From: Neobacillus cucumis
GTDB lineage: Bacteria; Bacillota; Bacilli; Bacillales; Cytobacillaceae
Length of the DNA: 64,000 bases
Direction: 5' to 3'
Assembly (NCBI RefSeq): GCF_002860255.1
Contig: NZ_PGVE01000037.1
Span: 84,452 to 148,451, forward strand
Shown: piece after piece, positions 25,150 to 35,050 of the stretch
How positions within the stretch are numbered: position 1 is the stretch's first letter
Layout of the letters: every line of letters starts with the position of its first letter
Program-made: the position numbers and the translations under genes
Notes under the pieces: model-generated
Told to the model about the DNA's origin: nothing
What the model saw: the letters and a program-made list of their open reading frames with translations, nothing else
The model's database searches: none

Positions 25150-26348
25150 TGGTTAACGATACTTCCGTTTCCCTGACCACACCAGTAATGGCCACATATA
25201 GCCGTTTCCCTGTCACATTAGTAAAGGGAAAAGGAAGTTACGTGTGGGATGATCAAGGAAACCAGTTCTTAGATTTCACTTCTGGCATAGCAACTTGTAA
25301 TTTAGGGCATGTTCCAGACCCAGTAAAGGAAAAGCTGGAGGAACAATTACAAAACTTGTGGCATTGTTCGAATCTATATAACATTCCTAATCAACAGCAG
25401 CTTGCAGCGGTATTAACAGCAAATAGCTGTGGCGATCAGGTCTTCTTTTGCAATAGCGGTGCCGAAGCGAACGAAGCTGCTATTAAACTTGCAAGAAGAT
25501 ACGCGAATAAAGTAAAAGGAAGCAGTTCTTCTCTAGTTGTTACCTTTCAACAATCATTTCATGGGAGAACCTTAGCTACATTAACTGCAACAGGCCAAGA
25601 AAAAATTCAGCACGGTTTTGCACCGCTAATGCCTGGATTTAGCTACCTTCCATTTAATGATGAGACAGCACTTGAACAGCTTACCACCCTTAAACCTGCA
25701 GCGGTTTTACTGGAACTCATTCAAGGGGAAGGCGGGGTTATACCGGCAAATCCGGAATGGGTAACAAAACTTGCACAAATTTGTAAAGAAAATCAGATTC
25801 TTCTAATGGTGGATGAAATCCAAACAGGCATCGGAAGAACGGGTACATTATTTGCTTATGAACAATATTCCATTGAACCAGATGTCATTAGTATTGCAAA
25901 AGGTTTAGGATCCGGTTTTCCAATTGGTGCCATCATAGCAAAAGAAGAGGCAGCAAAAGGGTTTGAACCGGGTAGTCACGGCAGTACCTTTGGCGGTAAT
26001 CCATTGGCAACAGCAGCCGGACTTGCAACAGTATCTCATATTATTGAAAGTAACTTATTAGAACAGGTCAAGGGAAAGGTTGATTATCTAGATCAGCAGC
26101 TTCAGGTTCTAAAGGAGAAGTACACTTTTATAAAAGAAATTCGCGGTAAAGGGCTGCTAAAAGGTTTAGTAGTAGATATCAATGCATTAGACATCGTGCA
26201 AAAAGCAATTACTAATCAGTTGTTAATTTTAACTGCAGGACCTAATGTTGTTCGTATTTTACCGCCATTAACAGTATCAAAAGAAGAAATTAATGAATTT
26301 ACTGCAAGCTTGGAAAAAACATTCCAAAGTATAGAGAAAGGCGCGTGA
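25149..26348 (+). CDS. argD: Acetylornithine aminotransferase
   Basis: A 399-residue class III PLP aminotransferase. The PLP lysine is in ISIAKGLGSGFPIGA, and NSGAEANEAAIKLAR and MVDEIQTGIGRTG are standard motifs. The ATG overlaps the argB stop (TAATG), so translation is coupled. Confidence 0.94.
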   Translation: MVNDTSVSLTTPVMATYSRFPVTLVKGKGSYVWDDQGNQFLDFTSGIATCNLGHVPDPVKEKLEEQLQNLWHCSNLYNIPNQQQLAAVLTANSCGDQVFFCNSGAEANEAAIKLARRYANKVKGSSSSLVVTFQQSFHGRTLATLTATGQEKIQHGFAPLMPGFSYLPFNDETALEQLTTLKPAAVLLELIQGEGGVIPANPEWVTKLAQICKENQILLMVDEIQTGIGRTGTLFAYEQYSIEPDVISIAKGLGSGFPIGAIIAKEEAAKGFEPGSHGSTFGGNPLATAAGLATVSHIIESNLLEQVKGKVDYLDQQLQVLKEKYTFIKEIRGKGLLKGLVVDINALDIVQKAITNQLLILTAGPNVVRILPPLTVSKEEINEFTASLEKTFQSIEKGA

Positions 26349-27430
26349 GTATTTTGGAAAAAGGTTATCTTACTTTGGAAACCGGAGAAGTATTTGAAGG
26401 TGTATTGATAGGTGCAGAAAAAGATTCTCTCGGAGAAGTCGTTTTTAATACAAGTATGACTGGTTATCAGGAAATCATCACAGATCCATCCTATGCAGGG
26501 CAAATAATCACTTTCTGCTATCCGATTATTGGAAACTATGGAACCAATGCATTAGATGATGAAAGTATTACTCCAGCATTAGCGGGAGTTGTTATTGGTG
26601 ATTTATGTGAAGAGCCAAGTCATTATCAATCTATAAATAAATTTTCAGAAAAGCTAAAAAGTGCAGGAGTTCCTGGGATTGCAGAGGTAGATACAAGACG
26701 GCTTGTCAAAACCATACGAAGCCGTGGGACAGTAAAAGGCTATCTAGGTAAAGAAAAGGGAAACAATCTGCCTAGCGATCAAAAAGTAACGATGTGGGTG
26801 GATAAGGTATCTACTAAAAAGATTCAATATTTCAAGAATAATGGTCCTCATGTGGTACTAATGGATTTTGGATATAAGAAGTCCATCCTTCATGCCCTTT
26901 TAGAGGAAAACTGTTCTGTAACCATTGTTCCTTACACAACTACATTCGAGAAAATTAAATCTTTAAATCCAGATGGGATTTTATTAAGTAATGGACCTGG
27001 AGATCCAATGCAATTAAAAGCATGGTTCCCGGAAATTAAAAAAATAACACAGGCCTTCCCAACGCTAGGAATTTGCCTGGGGCATCAGTTAATTGCATTG
27101 TCATATGGGGCAAAAACTACAAAACTTGCTTACGGGCATCGAGGCGGAAACCATCCGGTTAAGGAACTAACCACTGGAAAGGTGAAAATAACTGCACAAA
27201 ATCATAGCTATGTTGTGCTAGACGACAGTATTGATCAAAAGGTATTTAATGTTACCTACCGAAATATAAATGACCAGTCGATTGAAGGGCTGCAACATAA
27301 ATTGTATCCAATTCAAACCGTTCAATTTCATCCGGAAGCACATCCTGGTCCAAGCGACACGGAATATATTTTTAAAGATTTTGTGAGTCAGATCGCATCA
27401 TTGGGAGAGAACATTTATGCCGTTAAATAA
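26345..27430 (+). CDS. carA: Carbamoyl-phosphate synthase, small (glutaminase) subunit
   Basis: A 361-residue subunit that releases ammonia from glutamine. The nucleophile Cys is in GICLGHQLIAL, and the His and Glu of the triad are in QFHPEAHPGP. Location in the arginine cluster indicates the arginine-specific enzyme, distinct from a pyrimidine pyrAA expected elsewhere. GTG start overlaps the argD stop by four bases. Confidence 0.93.
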   Translation: MSILEKGYLTLETGEVFEGVLIGAEKDSLGEVVFNTSMTGYQEIITDPSYAGQIITFCYPIIGNYGTNALDDESITPALAGVVIGDLCEEPSHYQSINKFSEKLKSAGVPGIAEVDTRRLVKTIRSRGTVKGYLGKEKGNNLPSDQKVTMWVDKVSTKKIQYFKNNGPHVVLMDFGYKKSILHALLEENCSVTIVPYTTTFEKIKSLNPDGILLSNGPGDPMQLKAWFPEIKKITQAFPTLGICLGHQLIALSYGAKTTKLAYGHRGGNHPVKELTTGKVKITAQNHSYVVLDDSIDQKVFNVTYRNINDQSIEGLQHKLYPIQTVQFHPEAHPGPSDTEYIFKDFVSQIASLGENIYAVK

Positions 27431-30400
27431 AAATCTAAAAAAAGTACTCGTTATTGGTTCAGGACCAATTGTGATAGGGCAGGCAGCAGAATTTGACTAT
27501 GCCGGCACACAGGCGTGTATCGCCTTAAAAGAAGAGGGAATTGAAGTTGTTCTCATTAATAATAATCCAGCTACTATTATGACAGATGAAGCAGTTGCAG
27601 ATAGAGTATACATTGAGCCATTAAATGTAGAAACGATTGAGAAAATCATCCAAAAAGAGCAGCCAGATGGTGTAATTGGTACACTTGGCGGTCAAACAGG
27701 ATTAAATTTAACCGTCCAGCTCTTTGAACAAAAAATCTTAGATAAATATAATGTGCAATTATTAGGGACTTCTGTGGCATCCATTAAAAATGGTGAGGAC
27801 CGTGAGAAGTTCCGTAACCTCATGCTAAAAATTGGTGAACCAGTCCCAGAATCTGAGATCATTCACACTTATGAAGAAGGAGTTCAGTTTGTTCGAAAAA
27901 TTGGGTTCCCTGTCATTATCCGTCCTGCTTATACCCTTGGTGGGGAGGGAGGAGGCTTTGCCTATAACGATGAGGAACTCGAAATTGTGCTAAAAAAAGG
28001 TTTAGCAGCTAGCCCTATTCATCAAGTCTTAGTCGAAAAAAGCATTAAAGGCTGGAAGGAAATTGAATATGAGGTCATGAGAGATGCAAATGATACGTGC
28101 ATTATTGTTTGTAATATGGAAAATATGGATCCTGTTGGTGTTCATACAGGTGATTCCATCGTTGTTGCTCCTTCACAAACATTAACAGATGTACAATATC
28201 AAATGCTTCGTGACGTTTCGATAAAAGTAATAAGAGAATTAGAGATTATCGGCGGATGCAATATCCAGTTAGCACTAAATCCTGAATCCAATCAATACTA
28301 TATTATCGAGGTAAATCCAAGGGTAAGCCGTTCATCGGCGCTTGCTTCAAAGGCAACTGGATATCCGATCGCAAGAATGGCAGCAAAGTGTGCAATTGGT
28401 TATCATCTTGATGAGATTGTGAACCCGATAACAGGTAATACATTTGCTTCTTTTGAGCCTGCGATTGATTATATTGTGGTGAAACTGCCTCGCTTTCCAT
28501 TTGATAAATTCCCTGAAGCAGACCGGACACTAGGAACACAAATGAAAGCAACTGGGGAAGTTATGGCAATTGACCGAACGTTTGAAGGGGCTTTAAACAA
28601 AGCCATCCGTTCTATGGAAATGAATGTTTACGGTCTCTGTCAAACAGCTAATGAGTCATTAGATGAGTCCTCGTTGTTTGATCTTCTTAAAACAGCAAAT
28701 GACAAGCGGCTATTTGTCATTGCCGAAGCATTTAGAAGAGGCATCACTCTTCAAAAAATACAAGAACTAACTGAAGTTGACCTCTGGTTTTTACACAAAA
28801 TTAGCTCAATCGTTGCGTTAGAAAAGGAACTAGCTTCCTATCAATGGATGACTGTTCCAATCGACCTGCTTAAAAAAGCCAAACGAAACAATGTAGCTGA
28901 CAAATTATTAGCACAAATCTTTCAAATCCCTGAAAAACAAGTAAGAGACAAGTGGAAAGAGCTTGGGTGGAAGCCTGGCTACAAAATGGTAGATACTTGT
29001 TCTGCAGAATTTGATGCCGTGACACCATACTATTATTCCACTTGGCATGGCAGTGATGAGGTAGACATCACAGATAAGAAAAAGATTCTTGTTATTGGTT
29101 CTGGTCCGATTCGTATCGGGCAAGGAATCGAATTTGATTATTGCTCTGTTCACGCGGCTAAAGCTCTCAAGAAAAAAGGTTTTGCAGCCGTCGTAATTAA
29201 TAACAACCCAGAAACAGTAAGTACGGACTATTCGGTTGCCGACAGCTTGTATTTTGAACCGCTCGCAGCTGAAGATGTCTTACATGTAATTGAAAAAGAA
29301 AAAGTGGATGGCGTGTTAATCCAGTTTGGCGGTCAAACTGCGATTAATCTAGCTCATGATTTAGAAGAAGAAGGAATCAAGATCTTAGGGACAACAGTTA
29401 AGAATGTGGATCGTTTAGAGGATCGAAAGGAATTTTATCAACTTCTAGATGAATTAGCTATTCCACATATTGAAGGGAAAACTGTCTCTCATCCAGAAGA
29501 ACTGTTCAAAGCAGCATCAGTCTTAGGTTACCCGGTGCTTGTCCGTCCATCGTATGTTATTGGCGGTCAATCGATGTTTACCATTTTTTCAGAAGAAGAA
29601 TTGTCACAATATATTGCCCAGCTTGAGGGAAATTCACATGCAGAGATGTGGCCGTTATTAGTAGATAAGTTTTTACCAGGTCAAGAGTGTGAAGTGGATG
29701 TCATTAGTGATGGAAATCAGATTGTAGTTCCTGGGATTTTTGAACATATCGAAAAAGCAGGGGTTCATTCCGGTGACAGTATCACGGTATTTCCACCTAT
29801 TTCACTTACTAACAAAGTAAAAGAAACATTAATTGATTATGCAGGCAGAATCGCAAAGTCAGCACCAGTTGTGGGCATCATGAATATCCAGTTTGTTATT
29901 TATGATGAGACAGTTTATGTGCTTGAAGTAAATCCACGCTCATCAAGAACAGTGCCGATTATTAGTAAAGTCACTGGGGTTCCAATGATCGAGTGGGCAA
30001 CTAATGTTCAATTAGGTGATTCACTTTCAGAGTTAAGCCAAGATCTAGGATTATTATCAGAACCTGGTTACTTTGCCGTTAAAGCACCTGTATTTTCGTC
30101 AAGTAAGCTTAAGGGAGTCGATCATGTACTCGGACCTGAAATGAAGTCAACAGGCGAGGCACTTGGAATCGGAACTACTTTTCAGGCAGCCCTGCAAAAA
30201 TCTGTACCTTTAATCAATGGAGTCAAAGAAGAAAGTTATCTCCTTTGCTCGATTTCGGACAGAGAAAAAACTGATAGTCTTGCCATTTTAAAGGAATTGG
30301 TAAACGAAGATTACAAGCTTGCAGCCACAGAAGGAACGGCTCTGTTTCTGAAGTCAAATGGCTTTGATATAGATTTAGTGGTTCAAGATGAAAATGATTT

Positions 30401-30653
30401 AAGTGATATTTTCCGAAATAAGCCGATTCAGGCTGTTATTAATATACCGAACCAAGGTCGTAATAAAAACAAATTTGGTTTCCAAATACGTGAGTATGCA
30501 GTCCGCTATAAAGTACCTGTGTTTACACATCTAGATACAATTGAAACAACATTAGGTGTGCAAAAGAAGCTTGGGGCTGAATACGAAGTACGAACGGTTA
30601 GCGAGTATTACAATTATGAGAAAGAAGGTGCCGTTCATGTTAGAAGCAATTAA
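27417..30653 (+). CDS. carB: Carbamoyl-phosphate synthase, large subunit
   Basis: A 1078-residue enzyme with two homologous ATP-grasp halves (N-terminal about 1-400, C-terminal about 550-930) and a C-terminal MGS-like allosteric domain. The paired motifs IGSGPIVIGQ and IGSGPIRIGQ, and NNNPATIMTD/NNNPETVSTD mark the internal duplication. It makes carbamoyl phosphate for ornithine carbamoyltransferase, encoded next. The start overlaps carA by 14 bp. Confidence 0.96.
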   Translation: MPLNKNLKKVLVIGSGPIVIGQAAEFDYAGTQACIALKEEGIEVVLINNNPATIMTDEAVADRVYIEPLNVETIEKIIQKEQPDGVIGTLGGQTGLNLTVQLFEQKILDKYNVQLLGTSVASIKNGEDREKFRNLMLKIGEPVPESEIIHTYEEGVQFVRKIGFPVIIRPAYTLGGEGGGFAYNDEELEIVLKKGLAASPIHQVLVEKSIKGWKEIEYEVMRDANDTCIIVCNMENMDPVGVHTGDSIVVAPSQTLTDVQYQMLRDVSIKVIRELEIIGGCNIQLALNPESNQYYIIEVNPRVSRSSALASKATGYPIARMAAKCAIGYHLDEIVNPITGNTFASFEPAIDYIVVKLPRFPFDKFPEADRTLGTQMKATGEVMAIDRTFEGALNKAIRSMEMNVYGLCQTANESLDESSLFDLLKTANDKRLFVIAEAFRRGITLQKIQELTEVDLWFLHKISSIVALEKELASYQWMTVPIDLLKKAKRNNVADKLLAQIFQIPEKQVRDKWKELGWKPGYKMVDTCSAEFDAVTPYYYSTWHGSDEVDITDKKKILVIGSGPIRIGQGIEFDYCSVHAAKALKKKGFAAVVINNNPETVSTDYSVADSLYFEPLAAEDVLHVIEKEKVDGVLIQFGGQTAINLAHDLEEEGIKILGTTVKNVDRLEDRKEFYQLLDELAIPHIEGKTVSHPEELFKAASVLGYPVLVRPSYVIGGQSMFTIFSEEELSQYIAQLEGNSHAEMWPLLVDKFLPGQECEVDVISDGNQIVVPGIFEHIEKAGVHSGDSITVFPPISLTNKVKETLIDYAGRIAKSAPVVGIMNIQFVIYDETVYVLEVNPRSSRTVPIISKVTGVPMIEWATNVQLGDSLSELSQDLGLLSEPGYFAVKAPVFSSSKLKGVDHVLGPEMKSTGEALGIGTTFQAALQKSVPLINGVKEESYLLCSISDREKTDSLAILKELVNEDYKLAATEGTALFLKSNGFDIDLVVQDENDLSDIFRNKPIQAVINIPNQGRNKNKFGFQIREYAVRYKVPVFTHLDTIETTLGVQKKLGAEYEVRTVSEYYNYEKEGAVHVRSN

Positions 30654-31614
30654 TACGGACGGAAAAAGCATCGGCAGCAAACAAACATTTAAGGGTATGA
30701 ATTTTTTGCAGCTAGCCGATTATAGTACCGATCAAATCCTTTATCTGCTTAATGAAGCAGTGGAATTAAAAAAATTACAAAAACAAGGTAAACCTCATTC
30801 ATTCTTAAGCGGAAAAGTATTAGGGATGATATTTGAAAAGTCCTCTACACGTACAAGAGTTTCCTTTGAAGTGGGGATGCTCCAGCTAGGAGGGCATGCG
30901 ATTTTCTTGAGTTCAAAGGACATTCAGCTCGGCCGTGGCGAAAGTATTTCAGATACCGCTAAGGTTTTGTCCCGCTATATTGATGGAATCATGATTCGTA
31001 CCTTTTCGCATGAGTCGGTTGAGGAGTTAGCCTCTCATGCAACAGTTCCTGTCATTAATGGATTAACAGACCTGCAGCACCCGACCCAGGTGCTTGCAGA
31101 CTTACTAACGATCCTTGAGCATAAAGGAAAGTTGGCTGGCTTAAAGCTTTGCTATATTGGGGACGGCAATAATAATATGGCCCACTCTTTAATGGAAGGG
31201 GCCGCAAAGGTCGGAATGGACATCAGTATTGCCAGCCCATCGGGGTATATGCCTAATGAAGAAATTACGAAAAGGGCAGCACAAGCAGGAATGGAAACGG
31301 GAAGTACGGTTACCATCACAACTGATCCTTATGAAGCGATAAAGAATGCCGATGTTGTTGTCACAGATGTTTGGACCAGCATGGGGCAGGAAGAAGAAAC
31401 TGCTATACGCTTAAAGGCATTTCAAGGTTTCCAAGTAAATGAGGAATTATGCAGTCATGCGAATAAAGATTTTATCTTTTTACATTGTTTACCGGCACAC
31501 CGTGGGGAAGAAGTAACTAGTGAGATTATCGATGGGCCGCATTCAGTTGTATTCGATGAAGCTGAAAACCGTTTACATGCTCAAAAAGCAATTTTAAAAC
31601 TTTTACTATCATAA
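30637..31614 (+). CDS. argF: Ornithine carbamoyltransferase
   Basis: A 325-residue enzyme forming citrulline. The carbamoyl-phosphate loop is EKSSTRTRVSFE, HPTQVLADL follows, and the ornithine-side HCLPAHRGEEV is intact. ATG 30637 overlaps the carB end by 17 bp with AAAGAAGGTG upstream; longer in-frame starts inside carB are rejected. Confidence 0.95.
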   Translation: MLEAINTDGKSIGSKQTFKGMNFLQLADYSTDQILYLLNEAVELKKLQKQGKPHSFLSGKVLGMIFEKSSTRTRVSFEVGMLQLGGHAIFLSSKDIQLGRGESISDTAKVLSRYIDGIMIRTFSHESVEELASHATVPVINGLTDLQHPTQVLADLLTILEHKGKLAGLKLCYIGDGNNNMAHSLMEGAAKVGMDISIASPSGYMPNEEITKRAAQAGMETGSTVTITTDPYEAIKNADVVVTDVWTSMGQEEETAIRLKAFQGFQVNEELCSHANKDFIFLHCLPAHRGEEVTSEIIDGPHSVVFDEAENRLHAQKAILKLLLS

Positions 31615-31657
31615 TGGGTTCCTTTTTTATGAGATATGTTGTATAATCATTCTATCA

Positions 31658-31675
31658 AATGAATAAAAATCCATA
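31658..31675 (+). promoter_or_regulatory. Second ARG box, between argF and argG
   Basis: AATGAATAAAAATCCATA fits TNTGNATWWWWATNCANA except at position 1. A TATAAT at 31642-31647 just upstream could be an internal -10, though its -35 is poor. This gives argGH a separate arginine-repressed start. Confidence 0.7.
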
Positions 31676-31703
31676 TAATTGTTCAAGGAGAGTTAAAATA
31701 GAT

Positions 31704-32915
31704 ATGACTAAGGAAAAGATTGTATTAGCATACTCAGGCGGTTTAGATACATCGGTATCAGTGAAATGGATCCAAGAAAAGTACGGTTATGATGTTATTG
31801 CGTTAGGTTTAGATGTTGGTGAAGGAAAAGACTTAGAAGCTATTAAAAATAAAGCATTAAAAGTTGGCGCTTCGAAAGCGTATATGATAGATGCAAAAGA
31901 ATTGCTAGCAAAAGAATATATTTTACCAGCTTTAAAGGCTAATTGTTTATATGAAGGTAAGTACCCGTTATCTTCAGCCCTATCAAGACCTCTTATTTCT
32001 AAATTATTAGTAGAAGTTGCGGAAAAAGAAGGAGCAACGGCTGTTGCCCACGGCTGTACAGGTAAAGGAAATGACCAGGTTCGCTTTGAGGTTTCCATTC
32101 AAGCATTAAATCCTAGTTTAAAAGTGGTTGCACCTGTTCGTGAGTGGGGAATGACCCGTGACGAGGAAATTAAATACGCAGAAGAAAATGGGATTCCTAT
32201 TCCAGTAAATTTAGACAATCCATTCTCTATTGATGCAAATATCTGGGGACGTGCTTGTGAGGCCGGTGTTCTTGAAGACCCATGGGCAGAAGCACCAGAA
32301 GCTGCATTTGACTGGACGAATCCAATTGAATTAACACCAGATGTACCTGAATATATTGAAATCGAATTTGAACAAGGTGTTCCAGTTGCTCTGAACGGAG
32401 AAAAGCTTCCACTTGTTCAGCTTATTGAAACACTTAATACACTTGGCGGTAAGCATGGAGTTGGCCGTATCGACCATATTGAAAATAGATTAGTAGGAAT
32501 TAAATCTAGAGAAGTATATGAAAACCCTGCAGCGTTAATTTTAATTAATGCTCATAAGGAATTAGAGTTTTTAACTCTAACCCGTGAAGTTACTCAATTC
32601 AAGACACAGGTTGAACAGCAAATGGCGAAGATTATTTATGAAGGTCTTTGGTACTCACCGATTAAACCAGCACTTGATGCTTTTATCGATGAGACACAAA
32701 AGGTAGTTTCTGGTACAATCCGTGTTAAGTTGTTTAAAGGAACTCATACAGTGGTTGGAAGAAAATCACCACACAGCCTTTACAATGAAGAATTAGCTAC
32801 CTATGCAAAAGGTGATGCTTTTGATCATAATGCCGCTGTTGGCTTTATTAAGCTATGGGGGCTGCCAACCAAAGTTTATTCTGAAGTGAATAACAAAGAA
32901 ACGATTTTAAAATAA
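31704..32915 (+). CDS. argG: Argininosuccinate synthase
   Basis: A 403-residue N-type ATP pyrophosphatase joining citrulline and aspartate. The P-loop [14 protein letters not shown], the [11 protein letters not shown] motif and [11 protein letters not shown] are present. ATG 31704 is preceded by AAGGAGAG; the longer in-frame start at 31659 overlaps the ARG box and is rejected. Confidence 0.95.
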   Translation: MTKEKIVLAYSGGLDTSVSVKWIQEKYGYDVIALGLDVGEGKDLEAIKNKALKVGASKAYMIDAKELLAKEYILPALKANCLYEGKYPLSSALSRPLISKLLVEVAEKEGATAVAHGCTGKGNDQVRFEVSIQALNPSLKVVAPVREWGMTRDEEIKYAEENGIPIPVNLDNPFSIDANIWGRACEAGVLEDPWAEAPEAAFDWTNPIELTPDVPEYIEIEFEQGVPVALNGEKLPLVQLIETLNTLGGKHGVGRIDHIENRLVGIKSREVYENPAALILINAHKELEFLTLTREVTQFKTQVEQQMAKIIYEGLWYSPIKPALDAFIDETQKVVSGTIRVKLFKGTHTVVGRKSPHSLYNEELATYAKGDAFDHNAAVGFIKLWGLPTKVYSEVNNKETILK

Positions 32916-32924
32916 ATCCGGATT

Positions 32925-32960
32925 GCCCTCGAATCCAATTTTCGGGGGCTGTCTTCTTTA
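32925..32960 (+). terminator. Hairpin after argG
   Basis: GCCCTCGAA pairs with TTCGGGGGC (one G-U) with a weak T-rich tail (TGTCTTCTTTATT). Probably a partial terminator between argG and argH. Confidence 0.6.
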
Positions 32961-32995
32961 TTGTAGATAAGAAAGTATAGAAATTGACTTTGAGA

Positions 32996-33120
32996 ATTGT
33001 CTAGCTCCAGCGCCTAGCCCCTCGAGGTCACAAGACAATCCGTCCAAAAGGTTAAAAGGCAACCTTTCGGCCGGCTTGTCTTGTGCTTGTCGGGGCTGAC
33101 CAAGGCGCTTGCGCTTTTCT
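32996..33120 (+). repeat. Full copy of structured intergenic repeat (family 1)
   Basis: This copy runs from ATTGTCTAGCTCCAGCGCC to GGCGCTTGCGCTTTTC. It can fold into a long nested hairpin: the outer arms, an AGCCCC/GGGGCT arm, CACAAGACAA/TTGTCTTGTG, and an inner AAGGTT/AACCTT cap. It lies between argG and the argH ribosome site. Related copies are at 18205, 44818 and 55451, and a possible one at 42013. Confidence 0.85.
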
Positions 33121-33140
33121 TATTTAGGAGGAACAGAGTA

Positions 33141-34517
33141 ATGTCAAAGTTATGGGGCGGTCGTTTTACGAAAGAAACCAATAAACTCGTGGAGGAATTT
33201 ACAGCATCGATCTCCTTTGATCAAAAGTTAGCGAAAGAAGATATTGCCGGCAGTCTGGCACATGTTCAAATGCTGGGAGAATGCGGAATTATTCCGACGG
33301 AGGATGCCGATAAAATAAAGGATGGCCTTTTAGCTATTAAAAAAATGGTGGATGCTAACGAGGTTGAGTTTTTAGTTGAAGATGAAGATATTCATATGAA
33401 TATTGAAAAGCTTTTAATTGAAAAAATTGGTCCTGTCGGAGGAAAACTTCATACAGGAAGAAGCCGTAATGACCAAGTGGCAACTGATATGCATCTTTAC
33501 TTAAGAACCAAAACAACTGAACTGATTAAATTAATTGAGGATGTCCAGCAGGCATTAATTGGGCAGGCAAAAGAGCACATTCATACCTTAATTCCTGGTT
33601 ACACCCATTTGCAGCGAGCTCAGCCAGTATCCTTTGCCCATCACCTAATGGCCTACTTTTGGATGTTTGAACGTGATAAAGAAAGACTCATCGATTCACT
33701 AAAAAGGGTTAATTGGCTGCCGCTTGGCTCTGGTGCACTGGCAGGAACAACTTTTCCAATCAACCGTGAGCGAGTAGCTGAAATTTTAGGTTTTGAAACA
33801 ATTTATCCGAATAGTATGGATGCGGTGAGTGACCGCGACTTTATAATGGAATTTTTATCGATCGGGTCTATTATTATGACACATATTTCTAGATTTTCTG
33901 AGGAATTGGTCATTTGGTCAAGTCAGGAGTTCCAGTTTGTTGAACTTGATGATTCTTTCTGTACAGGTTCCAGTATTATGCCACAAAAGAAAAACCCAGA
34001 TGTACCAGAATTACTGCGTGGTAAAACAGGAAGGACCTATGGGAACCTGATTGGATTATTAACGGTTCTTAAAGGCTTGCCACTAGCTTATAATAAAGAC
34101 CTGCAAGAAGATAAAGAAGGTATGTTTGATACGGTTGAGACACTCGAGGGTTCTTTGAAGCTTTTAGCCCCAATGATCGAAACGATGACAGTGAATAAAG
34201 ATGTGATGCGAAAAGCTATCAATAATGATTTTTCTAACGCAACGGATATTGCTGACTATCTAGTTAGAAAGGGTTTGCCATTCCGTGATGCTCATGAAGT
34301 CATTGGGAAAATAGTTTTATATGCCATTCAATCAAATAAGTTTTTACTTGATTTAAGTTTCGAAGAATATCAGGGTTTCAGTCCTTTGTTTGAAGATGAT
34401 ATTTATGAGGTATTGGCTCCAGAGCATGTTGTTGCAGTTAGAAACAGTTTCGGCGGCACTGCTCCAGAACAGGTAGAGTACCAAATAAAACTTGCAGAAG
34501 GTAAACTTCAAAGATAA
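33141..34517 (+). CDS. argH: Argininosuccinate lyase
   Basis: A 458-residue fumarase/aspartase-superfamily enzyme releasing arginine and fumarate. The signature [19 protein letters not shown] is present around residue 280, with the [12 protein letters not shown] and [15 protein letters not shown] segments. ATG 33141 has TAGGAGGAA at the right distance; a longer in-frame start at 33081 lies in the repeat. Confidence 0.95.
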   Translation: MSKLWGGRFTKETNKLVEEFTASISFDQKLAKEDIAGSLAHVQMLGECGIIPTEDADKIKDGLLAIKKMVDANEVEFLVEDEDIHMNIEKLLIEKIGPVGGKLHTGRSRNDQVATDMHLYLRTKTTELIKLIEDVQQALIGQAKEHIHTLIPGYTHLQRAQPVSFAHHLMAYFWMFERDKERLIDSLKRVNWLPLGSGALAGTTFPINRERVAEILGFETIYPNSMDAVSDRDFIMEFLSIGSIIMTHISRFSEELVIWSSQEFQFVELDDSFCTGSSIMPQKKNPDVPELLRGKTGRTYGNLIGLLTVLKGLPLAYNKDLQEDKEGMFDTVETLEGSLKLLAPMIETMTVNKDVMRKAINNDFSNATDIADYLVRKGLPFRDAHEVIGKIVLYAIQSNKFLLDLSFEEYQGFSPLFEDDIYEVLAPEHVVAVRNSFGGTAPEQVEYQIKLAEGKLQR

Positions 34518-34527
34518 GACAATTTCA

Positions 34528-34555
34528 GGCTCGCCAAGTGGCGGGCTTTTGTTTA
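34528..34555 (+). terminator. Terminator after argH
   Basis: GCTCGCCA-ag-TGGCGGGC with TTTTGTTT follows 10 bp after the stop codon. Confidence 0.85.
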
Positions 34556-34707
34556 TTCATAAGACTTTAAATTAGATTGAATATTAATAAAGTAGAAAAC
34601 ATCTCATCTATCGTTTTATCTTATTAAGAATATATTGACATTTACAAATAATTAAATTACAATACTTTTTATACTTAACTTGGAATTATATGAAAAATAA
34701 AATATAA

Positions 34708-34858
34708 CTCTTATCCAGAGAGGCGGAGGGACTAGGCCCGATGAAGCCCGGCAACCTTCAAGGTGATCCTTGAAAAGGTGCTAATTCCTGCAGGTTATTT
34801 TACCTGAAAGATAAGAGGAGGAATCCGCCCTCTTCTTATGAAGAGGGCTTTTCTTATT
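34708..34858 (+). promoter_or_regulatory. SAM-I (S-box) riboswitch with terminator
   Basis: The core elements are in order: CTCTTATCCAGAGAGGCGGA, GGGACTAGGCCCGATGAAGC, CCGGCAACC, AAGGTGCTAATTCC and GAAAGATAAGAG closing the P1 stem. The expression platform is a terminator hairpin, GCCCTCTTC-ttat-GAAGAGGGC, at 34827-34848 followed by T-rich sequence. SAM binding should terminate transcription before the homoserine dehydrogenase gene. Confidence 0.96.
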
Positions 34859-34882
34859 TTTGGACTGTGATTTAGGAACTAT

Positions 34883-34982
34883 GTTGATTGGAGCGGAAGG
34901 TGCGAGACTCCTGCGGGAGTACGGGGCCGAGGAGGCTCCCCGGCACGCCCGCGGAAAGCGAGCGCCTGGAGAGGAAATCAAC
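34883..34982 (+). repeat. 100-bp palindromic-ended Bacillus intergenic repeat (family 2)
   Basis: Bounded by GTTGATT and AATCAAC, with GC-rich interior segments GGAGCGGAAGGTGCGAGACT, CCGAGGAGGCTCCCCGG and GCGGAAAGCGAGCGCCTGGA. It resembles a repeat I know from many Bacillus intergenic regions. It lies between the SAM riboswitch and the hom gene, and is far richer in G+C than its surroundings. Confidence 0.8.
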
Positions 34983-35050
34983 ATACAAGTTTAACACAGC
35001 ATATTTTTTAGAAAAATTATGAAGAAATAAACTTAGAAGGGTGGATCAAC

